Source: Tethya wilhelma
Taxonomy: Eukaryota; Porifera; Demospongiae; Tethyida; Tethyidae
Direction of reading: 5' to 3'
DNA length: 64,000 nt
Assembly: GCA_964030475.1 (NCBI GenBank)
Contig: CAXIPT010000006.1
Span: forward strand, 1,978,817 to 2,042,816
Shown: positions 36,915 through 49,800 of the stretch, in pieces
How the letters are laid out: every line of letters starts with the position of its first letter
Numbering within the stretch: the stretch's first letter is position 1
The notes under the pieces: generated by a model
Database searches by the model: none
The model's input: only the letters and a program-made list of their open reading frames with translations
Told to the model about the DNA's origin: nothing
Made by a program: the position numbers and the translations under genes

Positions 36915-36920
36915 AATAAA
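36915..36920 (+). terminator. polyadenylation signal AATAAA
   Basis: AATAAA lies about 85 nt after the receptor stop codon, a usual distance for 3' end processing. Confidence 0.5.
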
Positions 36921-38984
36921 ACTTATAGATATATAGTTGGGGCATGCATATAATACATATACAGACATCGTATAAATTAGAAAACACCCTTTAATGACTT
37001 GTGTAACACCAATTTAATTTCTGTTATTCAGCATAGTACGCTTATGTATACTTGGTAGAAAAATTCTATAGGTATAATTGATCAAACTGAAACTCTCAAT
37101 AACAATTCTTAACTATTGATTTCAGTGCTGCAGTAATGTAGGTTTACTAATTTTGTGACTCATTTATTTTTAATGTGTATATACACGTGTCCTCATGCAA
37201 TCATGCATGACATTGTATCTTCTACGGTCTTAAATATATCAAGCAGTAAAAATTAATTTCACCATAATAATAAGTGTAGGAATAGACAGTAATGTAAGTA
37301 TAAGTATAATAATATGTTAGGAAACATAACTAAATCAAGATTTGGACACTAAAAAAATTAAGTAGTCATGTGCCGAAATTGAGACATGGCTTGTTTCCAT
37401 AGTTTTAAGCACTGCACATTCTTACCTTGTTTGAAATATTTTCTACTTGTAAAAAAATATTATAGTCACAGAATGTGATAGCTGCATATGATTAAAAGAT
37501 TTCCTCTCCTGCATACGTATAGATTTACAGTACAAAGCCTAAAACCATTTGGTGTGTTTGTTATAATAACTATATATAACAGGGGCGGGCGGATACAGAG
37601 AAGGGGGGAGCAAAGTTGTATTGTAGTTATAAACTGCTGTGAAGTGCTGGAAAATTTTCGCCATGCCATGATCACGTGATTGCCATGGTGACCCTCAAAT
37701 AGATGTCAATACAGAAAATTATTATAATTCCTGGCAGTACTTATCTCAGTCTACCTCCAGTTGGACCCTGCGTTTCATATCTTGAGTCAGCATACAGCAA
37801 GCACAGCTCAGCTCAGCTCAATCATGTCAGTGTATGAAGTGCCACAGGGTACAATAATACTTACACACGCAATCAACTACCACTTCCAACTATTATATGG
37901 GGGGGGGGGATAAACATAAACATGTATTATAGTTAGAACACCCATGCATGGGCTACGACTTCTGAAATTGATATGGAGTGATAGTTATGTTCTGCCATAA
38001 TTATGGAAGCAAAACTTAATTACCTGTAATTTCTCTTTATTGCTTACACAACTTCTATTTGGTAAAAAATGATTTTGCACTTCCTCGAGCATTCTCCTGA
38101 ATTGTTCATATCATAACCAATATTTGATAATCAAAACAATACAACTTTATAGCGTGCAACGAATGATGTGTAGGTACTACTGGCAAAAATGTGTAGTAAA
38201 TTTTGCAGTAAATGAAGAATTTACAGTAATTAATTAGAATTATGCGTGGAGATCAAATTTGTCATGGAATTTATCATTTCCGTGTGTGGTAGGCTGTGCA
38301 CTGTGAGCTATAACTAGATAACAATAGACAATTCAATCACATTGCAGTTAGCACTTTGGAGGTGAATATAAACAAGTTGGTATATAGAAGAGACTCAAAC
38401 CATTGAGTGAATATTGTATACTATATAGTCATATTAAATTGCAGTACTCGATCAGGATAATCATCAGTACATATGCAGCTATATCTATAGAGGGTAGGTT
38501 ACTATTATTCCACTGACTGATATTGTGCGAAACACAACATTATCAACGTGTATTCTCAGATAGATCACAAGGTATAGCCATTACTGGAGGAAAAGAGCTA
38601 GGGACAACTAGTACAATTGTGAGAAGTTTACAGCTAATGAATACAAATCAAAGTAATATTGTGGACAATTATACTACATTAAATTTATAAGTCTTGCTAG
38701 TGGCCAAGCAAGTATATACTCTACATTCAGGCCAGATACTCTGAAATATAGTGGACAGGACTATAATGTACAGCACTCTGACAGGCAAGTCTTGCAGCTG
38801 ATTTGCATTAAACTCCACTGGGGTGCCTCTACAGAGAATCTCAAGTGTAAGGCATTGAAATTATTGTCCAAAATAATTTATTAATAACAAATTGCATTTT
38901 AATTCTCTGTTTAACTGAATAATTCATATCACTGCACTACATCTTAGCTTTGATGGCCACACTATATAGCTAATTGTGGCAAAC
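36921..38984. other. intergenic, no supported gene
   Basis: No gene was seen. It holds an old diverged foldback copy (37262-37450) and a G9 run near 37902. A short frame ATGTCAGTGTATGAAGTGCC at about 37824, followed by GTACAA, could be a tiny exon, but nothing supports it. Confidence 0.45.
37262..37450. mobile_element. old diverged foldback block of the asymmetric element
   Basis: Recognisable pieces are AAGTGTAGGAATAGACAGTA on the left, and AAGTAGTCATGTGCCGAAAT and ATTTTCTACTTGT on the right, with many substitutions and a shortened centre. It shows that the family has been present for a long time. Confidence 0.65.
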
Positions 38985-39715
38985 TCATTGTACTCGAGGC
39001 TGCATGCTATTCATATTAAGGCAACAATTAAAGCTGACAAATATTCACCTATGTATTTTTATGCAATACAGTAATTTCATGATATGCATGCATGGGGAGA
39101 TTATCATCACTATTCTAAGTTGACTCAATATCTTGTTTCCATGGCAACCATAACTATACTGCTATGCCCATTGTGTCAATTGCATTTTTCTTCAGAACAT
39201 CTTGCCGCTCTAAATGTTCATTTTCTTTGACTCACAAATTTAAATTTACTACTATTATAATAGATCATTTTTTGTCACTTGAGAAAATTCAGCTTGGAAA
39301 ATTTGTCCTGCATTAATCACTTACAAGAAATTCTAATGCAAATGCTTAATTTGGTATAAAATGCGCATTTTTTGCTAGTTTTTTTTTAATTTGCAGCCAT
39401 AAAGTTATTACAGAGCAAATTTTCGAGCTGGAAAATTATTTGCTAAAGGATACTTTTTCATAATAATTATTATTATTTTAAAAACCTTTTTTCGTAGCAG
39501 CAAACTAAGAAAAATGCAATATTTTAGACTCAAATTGAAATGGCCTTGTATGGAAAACAGATATGCTTCTATGGCAACCAGTGGATGTGTGCATTTACCT
39601 AAGTTTGCTGAAACAAGATGTGTAATAAAATTGTTCACAATAGAACTTGGTATTAAATACTAGTCAAAATTTTGAGCACATTTTCGTAGTAAATTCAGAT
39701 CATGAAAAAACATGA
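38985..39715. repeat. interspersed repeat, copy 2 (see 2925-3655)
   Basis: Second copy of the 730-bp repeat. It ends about 140 bp before the start codon of the beta-helix membrane protein, so it may supply part of that gene's upstream region. It differs from copy 1 by many substitutions and a TAATAATTATTATTATT insertion. Confidence 0.65.
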
Positions 39716-39766
39716 TACACTGAGAATACCATGTATATACACATATTATTATACCTAACTACTGTA

Positions 39767-39786
39767 CCACACACACACACACACAC
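39767..39786. repeat. (CA)n microsatellite upstream of the beta-helix gene
   Basis: About ten CA units, roughly 75 bp before the ATG at 39859. Confidence 0.9.
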
Positions 39787-39858
39787 TGGCATGCACACAC
39801 ATGTATAGCAACACAGTAAAACAAGGCATACATCCAAGTAGCCTAAATCCAACTAAAA

Positions 39859-42800
39859 ATGGCAGTTCAGCAGTTGACTATTTTGCTAGCCATCACAGCT
39901 GGATTTCTGATCACGACAGCTTCAGCTCAAACATACCATATTGTACCCGACTACACCTCTTGCCCAACACCCACTAATAGTGAACTACTTCCTGTCACAC
40001 CCTCTGACCACACCCACTTGGATGAGGATTGCTTGACTCTTACTCAGTATGCCCAGTTCCTAGTTGCTACAGTTGAATCTAGGGCCAACATTACCCTGAT
40101 ATTAGAGCCTGGTCATCACACTCTTGATTCTCGTCTTCAGATACAAAATGTCAGCAATTTGATCTTACAAATTGCACCCACAAACTCCTCCCCTAGTTCA
40201 GTTGCCATGGTTATATGTACAAATTCCACAGGCTTTGATTTTGCCACCATATCTGAGATCAGTGTTAGTGGTCTAGAGTTCAGTGGCTGCCGGGAGAGCT
40301 CTGTGAGATCAGTAGACCAACTGAGAATGGAGGACTGTAGATTTCGAGATGGACACGGAATGGAATTAAGGAATGTCAGGAGTGCAGCCTTTGAGAGGAG
40401 CTCTTTTATCAACCTCAGTGCATTTAAAGAGGTTTTGGATCCATTCTGGAGACGAAATGTATTATCAGGTGGGGTCATCGTGGCCTTTAGTAGTGATATC
40501 TATTTTACAGAGTGTCTTCTTACAGGAAATAGTGCCAATGATAGTTATTATGGTGATGGTGGGGCAATATGGTCAGACAGTGGTAATATAAGCATACATG
40601 GTGGAACTTTCAGTAGCAATGCAGGTGGTGATGGAGGTGGTGGTGGTGCAATATGGACATACAGCGGTACAATAAGTATATATGACAAGTAGTAAAAATT
40701 TCAAAAAAATAAGTAGTGTAGGAATGGGCAGTGCGGTAAAAAGTATTGGAACAAGGCACGGTCTCAGTTTCGGCACATGACTACTTCATTTTTATTCTTG
40801 ATCCCTCATATGGATTTTTCAGTGTCCTAGTGCAATAATCTGTACACTGATAGTACTTATACGTATAGCTTATTGCACGCATTGGTTCAATTTCTACAGT
40901 AACTATAATCACTTAGCTAAGCAATGGAGTAAACCATAACAAAACAGGTATATAACTAAAACTGGACTGCTGGCCAAGAGTTGGGCATAAAAATGAAGTA
41001 GTCATGTGCCGAAACTGAGACCGTGCCTTGTTCCAATACTTTTTACCGCACTGCCCATTCCTACACTACTTATTTTTTTTGAAATTTTTACTACTTGTTC
41101 ATTCACTTTTTTCAACACTACAGTGTGCAAACACTATCAGAGACTGGTTAGTCCCTACAAAAAGCTTGAGTGGCAGCTACATGCATATGCACTTCATTAG
41201 GCTGGAGGCTAGTGCGCATGCGCATAATAATGCCACGTGAATAATGACCTTTGAACTCTACCTACAAAGATGGCTGCATTGTAGTACATGAATTTATATG
41301 CTAAGTTTCAAGGCTTTCTAGTTTTTGTTTAGGCCTATTTATGATGAAAACGAGTATCAAAGAATGTAGTGCCCATGAAAAGAACTTACTGTGTGCTGTC
41401 AAAGTTGGCTCAACACATTCTGGTTCCCTGGAAATCCTTTTCAAGTAAGTCAGTTAGGAAGTACGTACGTAAGTACGTAAGTACGTAAGTTAGGAGAACA
41501 AAAATGACACTATAAAAATTTTATAAAAATGAGAAGTGTAGGAATGGGCAGTGCAGTAAAAAGCAATGAAACAAGGCAAGTCTCTGAATTTCGGCACATG
41601 ACTACTTCATTTTCAAGTGATTGCTTGCATTGACTCATGAGCCAAATAGCTGACAATTATCATTGAATGATGGAATTCAAACTTGAAATTGACTCATTGA
41701 TTAATTTAGATAAAGTAATAAGCATGTAGAGTGTAAGTAATAAGCATGTAGAGTGTAGGTACATAGTAACGTATGAGAGTTGGGTACAAAAAATGAAGTA
41801 GTCATGTGCCGAAATTCAGAGACTTGCCTTGTTTCATTGCTTTTTACTGCACTGCCCATTCCTACACTTCTCATTTTTANCATGCAGTTGGTAATCTGTC
41901 AGTAAGAGCCTCTGAGCAACTTTGAAGGTTTAATTTTGTTTAACTAGACTTTTATAGTGACCAACATTTTGTATTGTGTCTATGGGACAGTCGGCCCATT
42001 CCTACTATACGTACTACCGTACGTATGATAGTAAGTTTTGTAGCAACACAGCTAGCTATGTTGGTGCAATATGGACGGACAGTGGTAGTATTAGAGTGCA
42101 TAGTAGTATTTTCAGTAGCAACACAGCTGCTACTCAGTCTGGTGGTGCAATAGGGACATGGAATGGTGATATTAGCATACATAGTAGTGACTTTAGTAGC
42201 AACACAATTACAGATAGTTCTGATATGGATGGTGGTGCAATATGGACATACAGTGGAAGTATTAGCATACATGACAGTGATTTTGATAGCAACACTGTTG
42301 GTGATGATGGTGGTGTAATATGGACAAATAGTGGTAGTATTAGTATATATGGTAGTAATTTTAGTAGCAACACAGCTGGTAGTTCTTGTGGCGTATTATG
42401 TACATATAGTGGTAATATTAGCATACATGGTACTGATTTCAGTAGCAATGCAGCAGGCAATAATGCTGGTGCAATATGGACAGACAGAGGTAGTATTAGC
42501 ATACATGACAGTAGTTTTACTAACAACAATGCTAGGCATGGCAGTGGTGGTGTAATATGGACAGATAGTGGTAGTATTAGCGTACATAGTTGTACATTCA
42601 GTAGAAACACAGCTGGTACTGATGGTACTGGTGGTGCAATATGGACAGACAGTGGTCCTATAAGTATACACAGTAGCAATTTCAGTAGTAATACAGCAAA
42701 TGATGGTGGTGCAATAAGAACAATCAGTGGTGGTATTAGCTTACATGATAATGATTTTAGTAGCAACACAGCTTTGTGGGGTGGTGCAATAAGCACATTC

Positions 42801-45800
42801 AATGGTAGTATAAGTATACATGATAGTGTCTTTATTAGAAACACAGCAGACTTTTTTGGCGGTGCAATAAGGACAGTCAGTGGTAAAATTGACATACAGA
42901 GCATATGCAATTTCACTAACAACAGAGCATATAGAGATGGTGGTGCAATATGGAGTGATAGTGGTAATATTATGATTAAGAGTAGTAGCTTTTCAAACAA
43001 TAATGTAGCTACTGATGGTGGTGCAATATGGACAGACAGTGGTAGCATTAGCATACATGATAGTACCTTTATTAAAAATACAGCAGACTCTCTTGGTGGT
43101 GCAATAAGGACAGTCAGTGGTAACATTGATATACATAGTGAATGTGATTTCACTATCAATAGAGCAGATAGAGATGGTGGTGCAATTTTGACTGACAGTG
43201 GTGCGATTGCTATTAATGGTAGTAGTTTTTGCAACAATAGTGTAGCTACTGATGGTGGTGCGATATGGACAAAAAATGGTAACATTAGCATTCAAGTCAG
43301 TAAACTAAAAGACAACACAGCCGAGAGAGATGGTGGTGCCATATGGACCGATAGTGGGAACCTTGATATACATGATAGTGAGTTTAGAAGCAACACAGCT
43401 GATACTGATGGTGGGGCAATAGGGACAGACAGTGGAAGCATTAAAATTCATGGCAGTGATTTTAGCATTAACACAGCTGGTACTGATGGTGGGGCAATAT
43501 GGACAGACAGTGGTAGCATTAGCATAGACACACAATGTGATTTTAGTAGCAATACAGCAAATACTGATGGTGGGGTAATATGGACAGTCAGAGGTAGCAT
43601 TAGCATACATGGTAGTGATTTCACTAAAAACACAGCTAGTTCAGGTGGTGTAGTAAGGACAGAAGGTGGCAGTATTACCATAAATGGTTGTATCTTCGTT
43701 AGAAACACAGCCCTCAATGATGGTGGTGTACTGTTCCTTGGTAGTGCTACTGATAGTGTCAATGAAATCAACAACAGTACCTTCAACCATAACCATGCAG
43801 CTAACCAAGGTGGTGCAATTCATGTCCAATACAGAACTATTAGTTTGAATGGTCTCCTTCAAATTACAAACAATTCAGCAACAACAGGTGTAGTCTATGC
43901 ACTGAAAAGCATATTGGTATTGTCTGGCAACATAACTATTTCAGACAATAGAGCATCTATTTATGTTATTGAAAGTAAAATTAGACTTTATGGACACACA
44001 CATATTGAGAAAAACTCTCATAATAATGACACTGGCCTAATAGAGGGAGGAGCAATCACTGCTTTACAACAGAGTGAGATCACATTTCACAGTACAGTCA
44101 GCATCATGGACAATGCTATAACCAACGGATATGGTGGAGCTATTCTATTGCATGGGAGTAGAATTTATACATACAGTAATACAACCATTGGCAACAACAA
44201 GGCACTGTCTGGTGGAGGGATATACGCTTATCAAAGTCAGCTTAACTTTGATGGAACCACTAAAATACTAGAGAATATTGCTATCACGAAAGGAGGAGGA
44301 ATCTATGCAACTAGTGGCTCAGCAATAAGACTAGCAGGAGGTCAGCTTGAGATAATCGAAAACAAAGCTGAGGAAGGAGGCGGAATATGCTTGGAACTGG
44401 ATTCAAGACTTCACGTGAAAAAAGTAATTTCAAAACATTTCAAAGGTGACTACACGAACCAATCTCTTTCAAATCTTGGAATTTACTTCACAAACAACTC
44501 GGCTGTGTATGGTGGAGCACTGTTCATCTCAGATGAATCTAGTACTTGTGATAATCAACCATTTTCTAGAGAATGTTTCTTACAAGAAATTGTCTCACAT
44601 ATTCAAGATGATGAGTTGATAACTGTCCAAAATACTTTCTTTGAAGGAAACTCAGCAAACATGTCAGGTGGGGCAATATATGGAGGGCTCTTAGACAGAT
44701 GTACACTCAGTCCTGAACAAAACAAGTATCGAAATGGCTCCAAATTAGATGCAATATCTTTCCTAACTAACATTACAAACCTAGAAAAAAGTGACTTTTC
44801 ATCACAAATATCATCTGAAACTGTAGGTCTGTGCTTCTGTGATGAAAATAATCAACCACATTGTGACAAGCCCACACCAACATACAAAGTTAAGAAGGGA
44901 GAGACATTCAGTATGCTTCTTGTTACCGTAGACCATGTTAGAAATCCAGTTGCATCATCTGTGAGGGCATCTCTTTCACAAAAAGGAGACCTTTTCAAAG
45001 GACAGGACATTCAGAACACTACTTCAAACTGCACACAGTTGACCTTCACCATAACAACCCTACTTGATATGGAACAGCTAGTGTTGGATGCCGGGGGTCC
45101 ATGTAGGAATTTCAAAATGGTTCATGTGACATTTCTTCCTTGTGTTTGCCCTGCTGGTTTTGTTCAAACTGAACTAGAATCCAATTGCAGCTGTGAGTGT
45201 GATCCATGCATATATCCTGACTATATTGATGGTTGTTCTCCCAGTAACTCATCAGTCCGGAGAAAAGATAACTTCTGGATAAGCTATAGAAACAAATCTC
45301 GAAATAGGTGTCACTATCTAACCTATCCCAATTGTCCATTCCACTACTGCCATCCATCTAGCTCCACAGTCTGGATTAACTTAAACACATCCAATGGTTC
45401 TGATGCACAGTGTGCTTTCAATCGTAGTGGTAAGCTTTGTGGATCTTGTAAGGATGGTCTCAGTCTCTCTCTTGGTAGTTCACGTTGCTTGTTTTGCTCA
45501 AACAACTGGCTAGCTCTGCTCATGGTCTTTGCTATAGCTGGTGTAGCATTAGTTGCTTTTCTCCTGCTTTTCAATTTGACAGTAGCTGTTGGAACAATCA
45601 ATGGACTCATATTTTATGCCAACATCCTCACAACAAATCGTGCCACTTTCTTTCCATTTCAATCTCCCAATTTCTTCACTATCTTCATTGCGTGGCTCAA
45701 CCTAGACTTTGGTTTTGTGACCTGTTTTTTTGATGGAATGGACGGCTTTGTCAAAGAATGGCTACAACTTGCCTTCCCAATTTACATCATATTCTTGGTT

Positions 45801-46931
45801 ACCATGGTGATCATTGGTTGTGAATACTCTACAAGAATTGCTAGACTCTTTATTGGAACAAATCCAGTGGCAACACTAGCTACTCTCATTCTACTCTCTT
45901 ATGCCAAAAGTCTTCGCATTATTATAGCTGCATTCTCTTTTGCGATTCTGAAAAATCTTGATGGTTCACATGAGATAGTTTGGCTGATAGATGCAAATGT
46001 ATATTTCTTAAAAGGGAAACACATTCTCTTGTTTTTAGTAGCTCTTCTTATTCTCCTGGTGGGCATTGTATACACCTCTTTCCTCTTCTGTTATCAGTGG
46101 CTTCTGCGTTGTCCAAATAGGATGGTAAAAATAATCAAGAATGCAAGGTTTTATCCCTTCATGGATGCTTATCTTGCTCCTTACAATCTCAAACATCGTT
46201 ACTGGACTGGTTTACTGCTTTTGGTTCATGCTTTCTTGTATATCATGGCTGCACTCAATATCAGTGGGAATCCTGGAAATAACCTTCTATCAATCATTTA
46301 CACATTGGTTTTTCTTTTGATACTAAGGATCTTACTACCAGGAAGAATCCATAAATCTTGGCCACTAGATGCACTTGAACTATCGTTTCTTTTAAACCTT
46401 ACTCTCTTTTCTACTGGCTCCCTATATATCCTAGAAGCTGGTACTGGAAGCCAAGAGTCTCTTGCCTACACTTCAACCAGTGTTGCTTTGATCACTTTCC
46501 TAGCTATCTTGATTTACCACACGTATGCCTTTGTACTTAAAAGAAAAATACGAACCAAACTTGACTCCTTCATCCTCAAAATGAAGCTACGACTCACAAA
46601 ACAAGAACCTATTGGTCATGAAATCATCCTAATTCCTCGTCCTGTGGTCACATACAGTGTAGTGGACCCTGTGCCAACTCAAGCAACCACAATATTAGAT
46701 CATGAAGAAACCTCAGATGAAAATAATTCTGCAAACAAACAGCTTCATATCAGAAAATCAGTAAAGAGGTTATTTGATGAATCTCGAATGGATAAGATCA
46801 AACAGCAGAAAGGAATTCCTTACACTGAACTGGAACCACAGTTTCCTGATATTCCTTACACCCGTGACAGTGATGATTTTGGATTGGAGAGAGAAACAGA
46901 ACTCAATAACTTTATTGAAGTTGCGGATTAG
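39859..46931 (+). CDS. beta-helix repeat / multi-span membrane protein, interrupted by a transposon
   Basis: The frame starts MAVQQLTILLAITAGFLITT (signal peptide) and runs to 40685; the same codon resumes at 42029 and continues to the stop at 46929-46931. Without the inserted 40686-42028 the frame is 5730 nt, 1909 residues, intronless. After an N-terminal region come about 25 repeats of 21-24 residues (SGSISIHDSxF, SNTA, GGAIWTD), the pattern of right-handed parallel beta-helix/Pmp-like repeats, then cysteine-rich EGF-like segments (CVCPAGF, CSCECDPC, CGSCKDGLSLSLG), then eight or nine hydrophobic spans (first WLALLMVFAIAGVALVAFLL) and a charged tail of about 150 residues. Probably a large surface receptor or adhesion protein. 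This architecture is abundant in sponges but uncharacterised. As assembled the insertion creates TAG after ISIYDK, so this allele would give only a secreted 277-aa piece, or an N-terminally truncated protein from an ATG inside the element (41976). Confidence 0.8.
41516..41879. mobile_element. nested diverged foldback variant
   Basis: AAAATTTTATAAAAATGAGAAG at the left and CACTTCTCATTTTTA at the right; the inner sequence (GCATGTAGAGTGTA, CGTATGAGAGTTGGGTAC) matches the half copy at 27097-27253. It interrupts the unique arm of copy 6 after GACACTAT. Confidence 0.75.
41880..41880. other. single-N assembly join
   Basis: One N at the right edge of the nested foldback. The outer arm resumes with CATGCAGTTGGTAATCTG, so some element sequence is missing. 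Confidence 0.9.
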
Positions 46932-47800
46932 TGCTATGTATGTGCTATGTACGTTCAACACACACACAGTTTTATGTATAAGTATATTTTTTATAAAAAT
47001 TTTTATTATCATTGTTTAATTTTTTTTACTATTGCTTATTACTTGCATTTTAAATTGCTTTGTGTAAATGTTGTTCCTTGACAGTGTGTATCGCTATAAG
47101 TGTTTTTGTTATTTTTAGGACCAGTTTTCTATCAGTGAGTTCATGTTTCAGAATATAAATCTGTCATTTTTCTACCTCTCAGTTTTTCACTATAGTTTTA
47201 TGTACATGTAATGTCAGATTCTCTGTTTTAGTGCTCTTTTGAAAAATATTATGCAAGCTTTATGTTGAATGGCATTGTAAGTGCATGCATGTTGCTTCAT
47301 TATTTATTAAACTTATTAATCTATTTACTTGGCAAATTATCTCACACATGCATGCACATGTGCATGTATCCAAGTTACTGTAAAAATTATGTAGAAAATA
47401 TAATTCAAAAAAGAAAAAAGGTAATGCATGCATACACATGCTTAATTAGCTCTGCCTATATTGTAATTCAATTCTTATTTCTTATTTTATATGTTATTGT
47501 CTGTCAGTTTCAAAATTGAAACTGAGGTTAAGTTGAATTTCATGTCTATGTATGGAAAAGGTCGAGTCTGCACTCATTTTTCAGTGTCATTTATTCTTAT
47601 CAGTTTTGCACAATCATTCAATCACACACACCCAGACACACACACACTCACACACACGCACACACACACACAAGAACAATAGCGACAATAACAACAACAA
47701 CAATGCATGTACATGCTATCATATAATTCTGTTGGTTGCAATCTTGTTTGGATCTTTTCTTCTATCAAGTTTGTTTGTTTTATGAGTTGACCTTTGCTTA
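46932..47800. other. 3' flank of the beta-helix gene, no further gene
   Basis: Presumed 3' UTR and intergenic DNA. A CA-rich microsatellite lies at about 47621-47672. No exon seen. Confidence 0.5.
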
Positions 47801-47990
47801 CAGGTGTTCTATCTCAGTGATTGACTGACTAGCTAAAAACCACCTGGATACAACCAGGAGAATTAAGGATTGGCAGTTGATAAATACATTGCATGATTGC
47901 TTGAATGGAAGAGACGATCATTTTAAGATGAAGTCATGCAGTGTATAAGCATGGAATCCTACACAACCCTTTATACTTGTAACCATACTA

Positions 47991-48226
47991 AAGTCGATCT
48001 GGTTTGAGAATGCCGCTGGAAGTGAATTGATGAGATTCATAACCATACTTTTTATATGGGCCAAATAGCTAAATTTTGATTGGTAAGGCGTAGAAAGCTG
48101 AAAAAGCAACCAAAAGAACGGGAAGATCGAGCGCTTTCCAATGGTGCTTGAAATTTTGAAATCGGTGGGATATTTAGAAAGTTATTCAAGTTTTTCTACC
48201 GGCATTCTCAAACCAGATGGACTTTA
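47991..48226. mobile_element. MITE family 'GTCCATCTGG', copy 2
   Basis: AAGTCGATCTGGTTTGAGAA at the left and TTCTCAAACCAGATGGACTT at the right; the interior matches 15011-15247. It sits between the FN3-2 and FN3-3 relics, whereas the copy in the parent gene is after FN3-3. Confidence 0.8.
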
Positions 48227-48597
48227 GTATGTACAGTATCTGCTATATTGGATATAATAATCATCAAATTTTCCTATCAAACCGGTGACAACATAATTAT
48301 TACAACATTATAATCAGGTATAAGAAATACGAGTGTAACATAATCATAATGAGTGCAATTACAATCAATAATTATGTTGCAATAATCTATTTCAATATCT
48401 GTAGCCCCTCAAAATGTTGCTACTATCTCTTCCACCTCCACCAGTGTGACCATACCTTAGGATAGTGTATCCATAGAAATGGACTGTCGCACATACACTA
48501 CTTCATCAGCTATGCATGGCTGTATTACTTCCAACAATGATTCAGATATGATAGAGAACCATTCAAGTAACCATTGGCAACAACCAACAAGAGATGC

Positions 48598-49800
48598 ATT
48601 GGGAGTTACAAACAGTCAGAGGTCTACAAGCCTTTGTCACTCTAATTCTTATGGTGGGCTGGGAATTTATACTCCAGGGAAAACTCATAGGAGGTATAAA
48701 GGATTGCACAAATCAAATTTATATATAAACTCCCCAGAGAAAATTATTTGGATGACTTGCATGCCTATAAGATCATGATAATGACCTTACAAGGTCCAAG
48801 TTTATTTTGGTATAAATCCTGATCATTCCTTTTAAAAGCATCAAAACATTTCTGCCAACCAGATGGACATTTGACATGAATATCATTTTTCTTGTCAAAC
48901 AAACATGTTATAATATTATTATGATTTTTACATAATATGTGTACTATCCTTCTCACTACATACTTTCACAGAGTATTTTAACAAGCCTTTTTTAAACTCA
49001 AGAATGCATGGCCATATACACTTGTGATTGCATCACATGGAATACAGTAACAGATGTTTGAACTGCATGATGTAGAGCATGCACACACACACGGACACAA
49101 TGAATTTGATTCTGTCATTTGGTGTGGGCAGCCACACTAGATGAGCTTTTAATTTTATTGAGGCATATTCGGGTGACAGGTAAGAACAAACAAGAGAGCG
49201 GTGGGAGCTACACAGTCTCCACAAGCCTTTGTCACAGAACGTCCGGGGTTATAATTTACACTGTTACTCAAAAGGGAAAACTTTAGCAGGTATAAAATTA
49301 TGAAGGATTGTACAAATTTAAATTAGCTATACTCCTTAGAGAAAATGATTTGACTGACTTAATTGCCTATAAGTGCATGATAATGAAATTAGTCTACCAT
49401 ACAAGGTCCAAGTTTATTTTGGTACAAATTCTGATCATTCCTTCAAAAGTATTGTTTCATTTAAAGTATCAACAACACTTCTGCCAACCAGATGGAAATT
49501 TGACATGAATGTCATAATATTATGTCTTGTCAGACAAGCATGTTAAAAATATGATTGTTTACATAACTATAGTATGTGTACTATCATTCTCAATATATAC
49601 ATTCACAGAGTTTTTCCCACCCTTTTCAACTCAAGATTGCATGGCCGTATACACTCATGATTGCATCACTTGGAATGTATAAAGCTTAGAAATAACAGAT
49701 GTTGAACCACATGATGTATAGCATGCAGACATAACCGAATATAATGAATTTGCTGCTGCTATAAGTTATACTGTACACAGTCACACTTGATAAAGCCTGC
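48598..49800. repeat. tandem duplication of about 600 bp within the pseudogene
   Basis: Unit 1 (about 48598-49195) and unit 2 (about 49205-49800) share CACAAGCCTTTGTCAC, CAAGGTCCAAGTTTATTTTG, TTCTGCCAACCAGATGGA and ATTCACAGAGT-like landmarks. A third, single-copy version is the intron after 14697 in the parent gene. Confidence 0.6.

Larger units (their letters stand above)
40686..42028 (+). mobile_element. asymmetric Helitron-like element, copy 6, inside coding sequence
   Basis: Begins CAAGTAGTAAAAATTTC after ATATGA and ends CCGTACGTATGA before TAGTAAG. Removing it restores ATATGATAGTAAG, an unbroken beta-helix codon series, so insertion was between A and T with no duplicated or lost base. 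It carries a nested diverged foldback (41516-41879) and a single N at 41880. Confidence 0.85.

Noticed and set aside
40686..42028. Mobile element in the beta-helix gene as a spliced intron
   Set aside because: Possible donors (AATAA|GTATAT) and acceptors (ATGATAG) near the borders do not keep the frame; only exact removal at A|T does.
42134..43291. 385-codon open frame on the minus strand
   Set aside because: It is the mirror of the beta-helix repeats on the plus strand; regular codon repeats keep the opposite strand open. No domain, and the plus frame has signal peptide, repeats and membrane spans.
39859..46931. Bacterial (chlamydial) Pmp gene from contamination
   Set aside because: Only the beta-helix repeats resemble Pmp proteins. 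The C-terminal part is a eukaryotic-looking multi-span module, there is no autotransporter barrel, and the gene lies between intron-containing animal genes and shares their transposons.
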